Shown here: in pieces, positions 32,335-39,855 of the stretch
How the letters are laid out: every line of letters starts with the position of its first letter
Numbering within the stretch: the first letter of the stretch is position 1
Source of the DNA: a virus
Direction: 5' to 3' (one strand)
Virus record (IMG/VR): IMGVR_UViG_3300030333_008647
Location: 1-47,765 of that record
Length of the DNA: 47,765 nucleotides
Notes under the pieces: generated by a model
The model's input: the letters and a program-made list of their open reading frames with translations, nothing else
Told to the model about the DNA's origin: nothing
Databases searched by the model: none
Made by a program: the position numbers and the translations under genes

Positions 32335-33501
32335 TTATGATTTTTTTTGTTTCTTGGCTTTTTTGCCCCAAGATTTTCCTTTTCCTTTTTCTTTGCAAGC
32401 TGCTGGGGTGGGTCTACAAGCGGGATATTTTTTTCTTTTTTCTCCCTCTTGACGGCCACAAGATTTATAACCGCCTTTGCCATCAGGAGCATTACAATCA
32501 ACCCATCCTCCGGTTTTACCCTTCGCACCTTTACGACCAAACCAATCTTTCAAAGAACTTTCTTTTCTAGATTCAGTACCAGCTTTTTTTTTCTTCTCGT
32601 TAACTATTTTTCCAATTCTCTCTGATTGGTTTTTGTGTGTCTTTGATGCGTTTTCAAGCTCTTTTTCTATTTTTTCAAGTTCTTTTTCCTCGTCATCTGT
32701 TACTTCTTCTTGTAAATTAATAGAAATAATATATCCATCAACCTCTTCTTGTTCTCCCTCTTTTAATCCCTTCCAGATCTTGCCTTTGCGACATCTTACA
32801 ACAGCGCCGGATGCATATGCCGAAGGCCAAACATCATATTTGCGTTTTGCTATTCGAGTACATCGGTCATCACCTTCATTTATAGAAGCTTCTTCGTTGA
32901 ACCATTCTGGAGTTATTCCTTCTATAATATGCCTTTCATATTCTTTTTTGGAGTCTTTTGGGTCAATTTTACCTTCGACTAGTTTTTGTACAAAACCTAA
33001 AGTTATAGCATTTGCGGTAATATCAGCACAACGCGCAGTTACTTTGTTCTTAAGCTGATCTACAATGATACTTTCACTCGCTTCGGCTATTGGCTCCATC
33101 AGTTTCTGTGGAACATCAATTGTCATGGTGGAATAAACATAATCGCGATGTGGCTTGGGACAACAATGTTCAATAGATTCATCCAGTACATATGTTTTAT
33201 CAAATCTTGAAATTCCTTCTTCCCATAGTACCATTTTGTCAGTAACTACATCAGGCTCACCATATCTTTTAATCAACTCTAAAGCATATTCTTGAGCATC
33301 TTCATGAGCCCATTTTTGAATAGAACTTTCAGCTTTCTCTTCGAATACTAATTTTTCGCGATCATCATCATATTCTTCTACTTCACAGCCATTTGACTTA
33401 ACTATGGTTACTTTGACGTCTGTAGCACCTCTAAAAGAGTTTTTAGCAGGATATTTTGATGGATTATTCAATCCAACTTCTTTAATAATTCGTAATTTCA
33501 T
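32335..33501 (-). CDS. Leader-type multidomain protein with DUF5872-like C-terminus
   Basis: 388 residues. Opens MKLRIIKEVGLNNPSKYPA. Around residue 225, CTRIAKRKYDVWPSAYASGA is a conserved phage motif. The C-terminal 70 residues, with SLKDWFGRKGAKGKTGGWVD, NAPDGKGGYKSCGRQEGEKR and KKYPACRPTPAACKEKGKGK, fit the DUF5872 basic cysteine-containing domain. A long charged coiled coil lies between. Predicted packaged nucleic-acid-binding protein; function not established. Confidence 0.77.
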   Translation of the reverse strand: MKLRIIKEVGLNNPSKYPAKNSFRGATDVKVTIVKSNGCEVEEYDDDREKLVFEEKAESSIQKWAHEDAQEYALELIKRYGEPDVVTDKMVLWEEGISRFDKTYVLDESIEHCCPKPHRDYVYSTMTIDVPQKLMEPIAEASESIIVDQLKNKVTARCADITANAITLGFVQKLVEGKIDPKDSKKEYERHIIEGITPEWFNEEASINEGDDRCTRIAKRKYDVWPSAYASGAVVRCRKGKIWKGLKEGEQEEVDGYIISINLQEEVTDDEEKELEKIEKELENASKTHKNQSERIGKIVNEKKKKAGTESRKESSLKDWFGRKGAKGKTGGWVDCNAPDGKGGYKSCGRQEGEKRKKYPACRPTPAACKEKGKGKSWGKKAKKQKKS

Positions 33502-33506
33502 TTAGT

Positions 33507-34601
33507 TTACTCCAAGCTTCCCCCAAAACCAATCGGCGCTGATTTTGAACGCTTATAGGAGGGTTTTTTCATTTTTCCTCCTACATTATATTTATTTTTA
33601 CCACCACCAATTAAGCGTATTTTCATCTTACGATGGTTTTGTTTTACAGCTTTTTGAAAATCTTCGGTTTGTTCTTCAACTGAAACTGCTTTATTAATGG
33701 CAGATTTTAAATTATGTCTCATATCAACACCGGATATATCCCTAGGGTTGATCCATTTGTATTTTATATGTTCTTCAGGTTGAAGTTTAATTGTTCCTAC
33801 GGGTCGTGGGGCTTGATAGAAGGTAACATTTCTGTCTTTATCAACAAGCTTTAAATCTGATAAGTCTAAATTTGTTTCTTCTTTGGTTTCTCGCTTACAA
33901 CCGTCTAGTTGACTTTCTCCATAATGAATATGTCCACCCGGCAAATCCCAATTATTTTCTCCCTCTGAGCGTTGAAGTATTAAAACTTTTCCTTCGTCAT
34001 CTCGAATAACAACTTTAGATACTTTTTTAGAATCTTGTGATTCATTATTTTCAGTAACCGAAGTGTTTTTGTAGGGATCAGATAAAACTGTTTTTATACC
34101 AGCTTCTTCAGCAGCTTTTATTTCTTCTACATCATCATCATGATGAATTGCTGATTGCAATTTTTTCAATACATTTACTTTTAAACTTCCATTTGTGAAT
34201 ATAACCGCCTCGGGATCAAGATTGTATTCTTTTACAAATTTTTCAACCGGCATTTGAAACTCTGGAAAATATTTTTTATTTGGTGTTGAACTAGGCAAGT
34301 AAGTATACCATTGATTTTCATCATCTAGAAATTCTTGATGTCTAGAGGTTACAATATATACTTTGTATCCTTGGTCTTTATATTTTTTATATCTTTTAAT
34401 CATTGGCAAGTGCGGCCCATCATGAACCCAATCATCTTCTTCATCACCCCAATGAGATAAAGACAATGTATCGTCAAAATCAAAAGTAATAACTTTATCT
34501 TCTATTTTTTCTTGTAAACCATCAGGTTCCATATAAGGATGTTTTTTTAAATAAGTCATGTGTTTACGCCAGTTTTCTAACAATGCTTTCATTATTTCCA
34601 T
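33507..34601 (-). CDS. HAD phosphatase-NUDIX hydrolase fusion with leader
   Basis: 364 residues. The leader MKALLENWRKHM (second ATG, residue 4) matches the MKLLFENWRKY leader of 42426-43295. Residues about 35-190 are a HAD domain (ITFDFDDTLSLSHWGD; IVTSRH; AIHHDDDVEEI). Residues about 195-305 are a NUDIX domain with the full box GHIHYGESQLDGCKRETKEE. The tail RSKSAPIGFGGSLE is a recurring phage motif. NUDIX enzymes split nucleoside diphosphate-linked compounds; the HAD part removes phosphate, so the fusion could clear a signal nucleotide after delivery (inference). Confidence 0.83.
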   Translation of the reverse strand: MEIMKALLENWRKHMTYLKKHPYMEPDGLQEKIEDKVITFDFDDTLSLSHWGDEEDDWVHDGPHLPMIKRYKKYKDQGYKVYIVTSRHQEFLDDENQWYTYLPSSTPNKKYFPEFQMPVEKFVKEYNLDPEAVIFTNGSLKVNVLKKLQSAIHHDDDVEEIKAAEEAGIKTVLSDPYKNTSVTENNESQDSKKVSKVVIRDDEGKVLILQRSEGENNWDLPGGHIHYGESQLDGCKRETKEETNLDLSDLKLVDKDRNVTFYQAPRPVGTIKLQPEEHIKYKWINPRDISGVDMRHNLKSAINKAVSVEEQTEDFQKAVKQNHRKMKIRLIGGGKNKYNVGGKMKKPSYKRSKSAPIGFGGSLE

Positions 34602-34996
34602 CTAATCCTTCTTAAAAAACTTTGATAAATGCTAATATGAGATTTAACTTTTGTTTCTAATTTAAAATCCATAATAGTCTTATAGTCATTATAATTAGCC
34701 AACTTGGCTTCTTTAATTTTATTTTTTGCTTTTTCTAAACAACACAAAGCTTTTCTTAAATTGGTTTTAGCTGACAAATAAAGTTTTTTATTTAAATTTG
34801 CTTTAGCATCAACAAATAAGTTTTTACTTCCTAAATAGAGTTTAATTGCACATTGTACCGTGCTTTTTTTATTACAATTTAAATTAGTTTGACATATATT
34901 CAAATATTTGCTTTCTGAAGGGGGTACAATTGAAGATGAACAACTGTAAGAAAAATTTAGAAGAATAAAAAAGATGATTATTTGTTTAATGGCCAT
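34592..34996 (-). CDS. Predicted lipoprotein, paralogue of the 34997-35434 product
   Basis: 134 residues with signal MAIKQIIIFFILLNFSYSCS, lipid site near Cys19. The body shares the pattern (V/I)QCA..LY......(A)..L..KKLYLSA...L with the upstream neighbour, so the two arose by tandem duplication. The region is helical and cysteine-containing. Function unknown. It overlaps the HAD-NUDIX gene by 10 bases. Confidence 0.75.
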   Translation of the reverse strand: MAIKQIIIFFILLNFSYSCSSSIVPPSESKYLNICQTNLNCNKKSTVQCAIKLYLGSKNLFVDAKANLNKKLYLSAKTNLRKALCCLEKAKNKIKEAKLANYNDYKTIMDFKLETKVKSHISIYQSFLRRIRWK

Positions 34997-35434
34997 TTAT
35001 TGTTTATCTTCGTGGTTGTGATATGAATTAATTTTTATTTTACAAATTTTAATTTGATATTTAACTCTTTGTCTGAGTTTGGCTTCGGTTGCACTCCATT
35101 TTTTAATTCGGTTTATTCTAATTTCTGCTTCAGTTAAATGTGTTAGAGCTAACATATATTCCAAGGAAGCAGATAAATAAAGTTTTTTTGTAGCTAAACT
35201 TTCAGCGGAAACCATATAATCTTCCGCTAGAGTATAAAGAATTTCCGCACATTGTATTTCACTTTTATTTTTACAGTCAGCTTGAGGTTTACTATTGGGT
35301 GACAAATGAATAACAACAGGGCCATCTTCATATTGAGAGGTAACCAACACATTAGCATTGGGATCAGCTACATATTGTGGTCCACAACCTGATATTAAAA
35401 AAAATGTAGACAAAATAAAAATTATTTTTTTCAT
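34997..35434 (-). CDS. Predicted lipoprotein, paralogue of the 34592-34996 product
   Basis: 145 residues; signal MKKIIFILSTFFLISGCGPQ with the lipobox ISGC. The shared core is IQCAEILYTLAEDYMVSAES followed by TKKLYLSASLEYMLAL, which pairs with VQCAIKLYLGSKNLF ... NKKLYLSAKTNLRKAL in the neighbour. The pattern is reminiscent of TPR-like helical hairpins. Envelope-located; role unknown. One AACTAATTA motif lies just before the start, and no clear Shine-Dalgarno is seen. Confidence 0.77.
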   Translation of the reverse strand: MKKIIFILSTFFLISGCGPQYVADPNANVLVTSQYEDGPVVIHLSPNSKPQADCKNKSEIQCAEILYTLAEDYMVSAESLATKKLYLSASLEYMLALTHLTEAEIRINRIKKWSATEAKLRQRVKYQIKICKIKINSYHNHEDKQ

Positions 35435-35453
35435 TTAAGTTAATTAGTTATTT

Positions 35454-35654
35454 TTAGTTAAAATCGGATTTAATTAATTTTAAAGTTACATCAAGACACC
35501 AAAACTGTTCACCATTCTCCCAGAGAACTAGATATTCATAATCATCCATATCAAGAAAATCAATTGTCTTTATGTCAATTATTATCCCAAACGAATGTAT
35601 TACATCAAAAGAAACTAAGTCTCCAACGTTAAATTTTGGTTTATTGTAAAACAT
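35454..35654 (-). CDS. Small SH3-like barrel protein
   Basis: 66 residues: FNVGDLVSFDVIHSFGIIID, then YEYLVLWENGEQFWCLDVTL. The VGDLV...GIV...Y.VLW..G...WCL pattern is shared with 41122-41337 and more loosely with 22061-22267. It fits a small beta-barrel family common in marine phages. Function unknown. Confidence 0.7.
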   Translation of the reverse strand: MFYNKPKFNVGDLVSFDVIHSFGIIIDIKTIDFLDMDDYEYLVLWENGEQFWCLDVTLKLIKSDFN

Positions 35655-35661
35655 GAAAAAC

Positions 35662-36504
35662 TTATGCGCGAGAAATACCTGCGCTAGAATTGCGTACTTT
35701 TCCTTGATTATAAAGATCGTTTACTTGGTCGGCAGTAAGAGCAATATCAGTCCAATATGCTATCTCATCCATATAATATTTATAATAATTAGCAGTTGTA
35801 TGTCGTCGATATCCTAATAATATTGGTACGTTATTTAAAGTAAAGTTGCCGCTTTGAGCCGCCGATGCGGTTTCTAAGACTCCATCAACATAAATACTTA
35901 TTTCGTTTGTTTCATCTCCATCGTACACATGTACAATATGGTGCCAGTTATCATCATTAACAGAGGTTGAGCTAGCTTTCCATCCACGTCCAAGCTCCAC
36001 AACATTATTCCAATAAACATTTGCCTTGTTTCCAGTACCTACACCTACCGCAGTATAGACCCATCCTGCTGTGGGACTTTCTGCATCTTCCTCGGATATT
36101 AATAAATAATCACTATTTTGATCTGTTTTGATCCATAATGAAATAGATAATTTTTTTATTGAATTGCTAGGCTTAAGCTTGGAATTGTAAGCTATTGTTA
36201 CTTTATTGTCAACACCATTAAAACGAAGGCTTTGAAAACTCCCCGGAGGGGAAGTTGTATTCCACGTGGCATCAGCGCCCGTCTGGTCAACAGTTCCAGC
36301 TAAAGTGCCATTTAAACCATTACCAGCTTTTGACGTATCTGGGAGGGTAGTTGCATCAGAGGCAATGTCATGTACGCGCCAATAGGCAGTGGGAATTGAA
36401 TTAGGCCAGCGTCTAATACGACCGCCCTTAGAGGCATTTTTTCCGGCTCTACCAATCTTATTGCCTGCTCTGATTTTTCCACCAATGCCTTTGTGAAAAG
36501 CCAT
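35662..36504 (-). CDS. LamG/concanavalin-like domain protein, probable virion or adhesion protein
   Basis: 280 residues. The first 35 residues are basic and glycine-rich (GGKIRAGNKIGRAGKNASKG). The rest is a jelly-roll LamG-type domain: SLRFNGVDNKVTI, LSISLWIKTDQNSDYLL, NWHHIVHVYDGDETNEISIY, VDGVLE, YMDEIAYWTDIALTADQV. Such domains bind glycans and occur in fibre and head-decoration proteins. It shares one base with the 36504-36914 gene, also structural in appearance. Confidence 0.82.
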   Translation of the reverse strand: MAFHKGIGGKIRAGNKIGRAGKNASKGGRIRRWPNSIPTAYWRVHDIASDATTLPDTSKAGNGLNGTLAGTVDQTGADATWNTTSPPGSFQSLRFNGVDNKVTIAYNSKLKPSNSIKKLSISLWIKTDQNSDYLLISEEDAESPTAGWVYTAVGVGTGNKANVYWNNVVELGRGWKASSTSVNDDNWHHIVHVYDGDETNEISIYVDGVLETASAAQSGNFTLNNVPILLGYRRHTTANYYKYYMDEIAYWTDIALTADQVNDLYNQGKVRNSSAGISRA

Positions 36505-36914
36505 TAATCTGTTAATCCTGAACCGGTTAAATCATACATGTGGCTAACATCGATATTGGTTAGCGAAGCGTAAAGCTCAAAGCCACTAGTAGCATTTAAA
36601 GCATGAATAAATATTTCTTTACATTTAACGTCAAAAGTAATACTATCTCCACTAGAATCTAAAGTAATATAATGTTTTCTGCTTTCTACTTGACTGTTCG
36701 AGCCAGTAGAATTAAAAGTAATTCCAATAAGAGGATCGCCCGTACTACCAGAGGCAATTACCGTAACTGTTTTGGTTATAAAGGGAAAAGTAACTGCTAC
36801 CTCTTGTTCGTTTGCTATGGTTGATCCTGTTACATAGGGGTGTCCAGACACTTGAAATGATCCTGCGTTTCTTAGACCAACTCCGTACTTATAATTTGTA
36901 AAATTATGTGACAT
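36504..36914 (-). CDS. Beta-rich phage structural protein
   Basis: 136 residues, beta-strand-rich with many Ser/Thr/Gly. The opening NFTNYKYGVGLRNAGSFQVS and FPFITKTVTVIASG are close to a virion protein common in marine phages (from memory). A GAGGAG ribosome site stands 8 bases before ATG 36914, and an AACTAATTA motif lies just upstream. Probable head decoration or tail/fibre component, made together with the LamG protein. Confidence 0.75.
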   Translation of the reverse strand: MSHNFTNYKYGVGLRNAGSFQVSGHPYVTGSTIANEQEVAVTFPFITKTVTVIASGSTGDPLIGITFNSTGSNSQVESRKHYITLDSSGDSITFDVKCKEIFIHALNATSGFELYASLTNIDVSHMYDLTGSGLTD

Positions 36915-36992
36915 TTTTTACTCCTCGTTGTGAAGTAATTAGTTGCTTTATATTATAAATTAACTAAATGCTTCTTTGGTTACAATAATACA

Positions 36993-37793
36993 TTATTTTT
37001 TATAGGCTATATACTGTTTGTTTTTTTCAAACAAAGACATGGACGCATCATAAGACAATCTCCTCAGTTCAGAAAGTTTTTTAAGATATTCATTTCTGCG
37101 TAATACTTTAAAAACTAAATTTTCTACAGAGTATATCCCACCAGTTTCTAAGCCAGTTTTGCGATATCTTTTAATTTTTTCCATTATCGCATCACCAGTT
37201 TTTTTCGCTAATATATATTCCTTTTCGGCATATATATCATAAACATCATCAATTTCTTCCATCAATTTAGCTGCTTTTTGCTTAACAGCGGCATGATCTA
37301 TTTCAAACCTATATCGTGACGGCTGTTTAAGCCATCTATTTTCCATTAAAGAATATATGCCATTGGCTACATGTGGTTCATTACTATCTTGAATGTAAAT
37401 TTCAACTTCATAACCTTTTAGGAGAATATAATGAATATCATTCCATGCTCGGGTTTTCTCTTTAAAATAGTCTTCCATTATTGATAAGTTAGATAATTCA
37501 TTAAAATCAATAAGTATATGAAGATCAAAATCTGACATTTCTGACCAATTGTAGCTAGCCAAAGAACCAGTAAGAATAAGATCTTTTATCTCTATGTGTG
37601 AGAGATCTAAACTTTCGAAAAATTCATAAGCAATTCGTTCTGCTGCTGCAAGAACATCAGGCTTCATTTTATCCCTAAACCATAGTTCAGGGGGAAGAGT
37701 TTTTTTGGATATAAGAGAGGTGGTATCGATTGAATCTGGATCGATTAATTCTTCAAGATATGCTTTCCAAGAGTTCCAATTATTTGAGTTCAT
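36993..37793 (-). CDS. Nucleotidyltransferase-fold protein with leader-like start
   Basis: 266 residues. LILTGSLASYNWSEMSDFDL followed by HILIDF is the GS...SDxDxH motif of the polymerase-beta nucleotidyltransferase superfamily; a third acidic residue is likely in EVEIYIQD. The N-terminus WNSWKAYLEELIDPD resembles the window's leader helices. The C-terminal half is helical. It could transfer a nucleotide to protein, RNA or a small molecule; target unknown. Confidence 0.78.
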   Translation of the reverse strand: MNSNNWNSWKAYLEELIDPDSIDTTSLISKKTLPPELWFRDKMKPDVLAAAERIAYEFFESLDLSHIEIKDLILTGSLASYNWSEMSDFDLHILIDFNELSNLSIMEDYFKEKTRAWNDIHYILLKGYEVEIYIQDSNEPHVANGIYSLMENRWLKQPSRYRFEIDHAAVKQKAAKLMEEIDDVYDIYAEKEYILAKKTGDAIMEKIKRYRKTGLETGGIYSVENLVFKVLRRNEYLKKLSELRRLSYDASMSLFEKNKQYIAYKK

Positions 37794-37796
37794 ACA

Positions 37797-38015
37797 TTAA
37801 TTAGTTAATCCCTCTAAGAATAACTCATTAATATGCCCACAAACATCGCATTTAAATATTTGAATTGGCGCCAAAGTTTCTTTACCTGTGGGTGACACCA
37901 AAGCTGAAATCTTTTTTATTACAAAAGTCGGCTTAAAGGTTTCATTTCCACAAGAATCACAAATAATGTTTTCCAAATCGGACGGATTAATATTCATATT
38001 GTTCGCTGCTGTCAT
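37797..38015 (-). CDS. Small zinc-ribbon protein
   Basis: 72 residues with CDSCG (residues 19-23) and CDVCG (55-59), a two-knuckle zinc ribbon. TFKPTFVIKKISALVSPTGK lies between the two knuckles. The stop codon abuts the next gene. Common in marine phages; function unknown. Confidence 0.75.
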   Translation of the reverse strand: MTAANNMNINPSDLENIICDSCGNETFKPTFVIKKISALVSPTGKETLAPIQIFKCDVCGHINELFLEGLTN

Positions 38016-38069
38016 TTTATTAATAAAATCCTTTTTATAACGTTTAAAATATTTTTAACTGTTGACGGT

Positions 38070-38252
38070 TTAGCTGCTTTGAAATCGATTGTGGATTACT
38101 TCCAACCTCACAGACATTTCTTTAACCAATGTGGAATAGTTATTTTTTAAAATAATTAACTCATCACGAAGTTCAGAATTTGTTCTTTGTACTCTATTTA
38201 AGCGCTCATCAAGCTTTTTTACTAAAATTTCTAATTCTTTATTTGTAGCCAT
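38070..38252 (-). CDS. Small coiled-coil protein
   Basis: 60 residues, nearly all heptad-patterned helix (LEILVKKLDERLNRVQRTNS, LRDELIILKNNYSTLVKEMS). A GGAGG ribosome site is 6-7 bases before ATG 38252. Function unknown. The gap 38016-38069 shows no feature. Confidence 0.72.
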   Translation of the reverse strand: MATNKELEILVKKLDERLNRVQRTNSELRDELIILKNNYSTLVKEMSVRLEVIHNRFQSS

Positions 38253-38306
38253 AAGGCATACCTCCAGTGTAATTGATTAATATTATATATATTGTTACAT
38301 TTAAAT

Positions 38307-38621
38307 TTAAATATTTAAACCTTTTAAAGTATCAAGCACCGCATCTATTCCATATGAACTTATCAATGATTTTAAAACATATTTTAAATGCCCATGGGCT
38401 TCTATTTTTTTTAAATCACCATCTGATGTTTTAAATGTAATACTTTCTTCATATTTTTCTTTGGCTTGTGATATTTCATATCCAAGAATACACTTGTCAT
38501 ACACAAGATCATACGGGGGTACTAATTTAAGATTGGTTTTTTCTTTTTTTTCTTTTAAAACTTCTTCTAAGAGTTTCACAAATTCTTTTTTTGTCATTGG
38601 CGGTGGGGTTTTATTACTCAT
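38307..38621 (-). CDS. Small unknown phage protein
   Basis: 104 residues. An N-terminal charged helix (KKEFVKLLEEVLKEKKEKTN) is weakly leader-like; the rest (ALKGLNI-type end: SSYGIDAVLDTLKGLNI) is short and helical. Start overlaps the cysteine synthase stop by 8 bases. No known domain. Confidence 0.68.
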   Translation of the reverse strand: MSNKTPPPMTKKEFVKLLEEVLKEKKEKTNLKLVPPYDLVYDKCILGYEISQAKEKYEESITFKTSDGDLKKIEAHGHLKYVLKSLISSYGIDAVLDTLKGLNI

Positions 38622-39543
38622 GGTGATTTTCCTTTGTCATATCAAGATAACGTTCTCCTCTATCACAGATCATTGTGATCACATTACCTTTATCGGGGTT
38701 ATCCTCCAACCATTTTTTAGACGCTAATATATTAGCAGCAGAGCTTATTCCCACCATCAAGCCTTTGTCTGTAGCTAGTTTATGCATGTATTCAACAGCA
38801 TCGTCGGTTTTAATAGCTATTTCTCTATCTAAAATATTCTTATCTAAAAGAAAATTAGCACCATCGTTGATACCTTGTATGCCGTGACTCGTAGCATCTT
38901 CTGCAGGCGTCGTTAATACAAAATCAATTGCTTTTGGATTTCCAGTACCCGGAACAAAATGTAAGTCTTTGTTAAAGTATTCCCAAACTCCCATTAAAGT
39001 TCCACCGGTTCCGCTACCATGAATAAAGGCTCCCATTCTTTTGTCTTTTTCACCAGCCGCCGAAAGACTATTAAGACCATGATATATTTCTGGACCTGTA
39101 GTTTTTCTGTGGCATTTGATATTAAGAGGATTGCTAAATTGATGCGGAGACCAGTAATCATTATTTTCTTTTAGAAGATTGTCACGAACAGCAATTGCCT
39201 CCTTAAAATCATTAAAACCTACTTCTATAATTTCAGCACCAAAAAGACGCATTAGTTGTTTTCGTTCAGTGCTCATATTATAAGGCATTATTATTTTTAC
39301 TTTTTTTCTGAGCCTTGCACCAATCATTGCCAAAGATATTCCAGTGTTTCCACTAGTAGCTTCTAAAAAAGTACTTATTGTATGAAATTCTCTTCTATTT
39401 AAAGCCGTTTCAACAATATATGCCACCATTCTATCTTTTACAGAGCCTGAAGGGTTGTAGGTCTCAAATTTAGCAAATATTTTGTTTTCAATCTTTATAA
39501 GAGGAGTGGTACCAATTAAATCTTTAAATTGATATAACGTCAC
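38614..39543 (-). CDS. Cysteine synthase (O-acetylserine sulfhydrylase family)
   Basis: 309 residues, full family length. DLIGTTPLIKI opens the protein, the PLP lysine is in YNPSGSVKDRM, the substrate loop is EATSGNTGISLA, and the phosphate cup is GSGTGGTLMG. The C-terminal GISSAANILASKKW is typical. CysK and CysM cannot be told apart by eye. It makes cysteine from O-acetylserine and sulfide in the cytoplasm. Rare as a phage-carried metabolic gene; a cysteine-rich phage peptide is encoded 5 kb away. Confidence 0.9.
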   Translation of the reverse strand: MTLYQFKDLIGTTPLIKIENKIFAKFETYNPSGSVKDRMVAYIVETALNRREFHTISTFLEATSGNTGISLAMIGARLRKKVKIIMPYNMSTERKQLMRLFGAEIIEVGFNDFKEAIAVRDNLLKENNDYWSPHQFSNPLNIKCHRKTTGPEIYHGLNSLSAAGEKDKRMGAFIHGSGTGGTLMGVWEYFNKDLHFVPGTGNPKAIDFVLTTPAEDATSHGIQGINDGANFLLDKNILDREIAIKTDDAVEYMHKLATDKGLMVGISSAANILASKKWLEDNPDKGNVITMICDRGERYLDMTKENHHE

Positions 39544-39788
39544 TATGTGTCTCCTACTGAACCATTTTCTATATAATTTCTTAATTGTAATTCTAAAGTT
39601 TCAATTGCTTTTTCTAAACGTGGAATCAAATCATCCGGTAGTTTTTTTCCATCGGCAACAAGACCACGTGCCTTGATCAGAGAATTTGTTGCCTCTTTGA
39701 TTGCTTTTTTAATTCTTTCTTCGTGTAGAGAAATAATATTTTTCATTTTTATTTTTTCACTTTTTGTTTTATAATAAATTATTCTCAA
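39543..39788 (-). CDS. Small helical phage protein
   Basis: 81 residues if it begins at 39788; an internal ATG at 39746 (MKNIISLHEERIKKAIKEAT) gives a more leader-like start and may be the true one. The rest is a helical hairpin (GKKLPDDLIPRLEKAIETLE). Shares one base with the cysteine synthase start. Function unknown. Confidence 0.62.
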   Translation of the reverse strand: MRIIYYKTKSEKIKMKNIISLHEERIKKAIKEATNSLIKARGLVADGKKLPDDLIPRLEKAIETLELQLRNYIENGSVGDT

Positions 39789-39855
39789 TAATCTTTAAAG
39801 TAATTAGTTTTTACTATTTACTTTAGAACTATTACTACTCACGAGGAGTTTTTAT

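Noticed and set aside
32316-33058. Plus-strand frames at 32316-32570, 32347-32625 and 32477-33058
   Set aside because: They are shadows of the 388-residue minus-strand gene, with low-complexity Phe/Ser translations and no ribosome sites.
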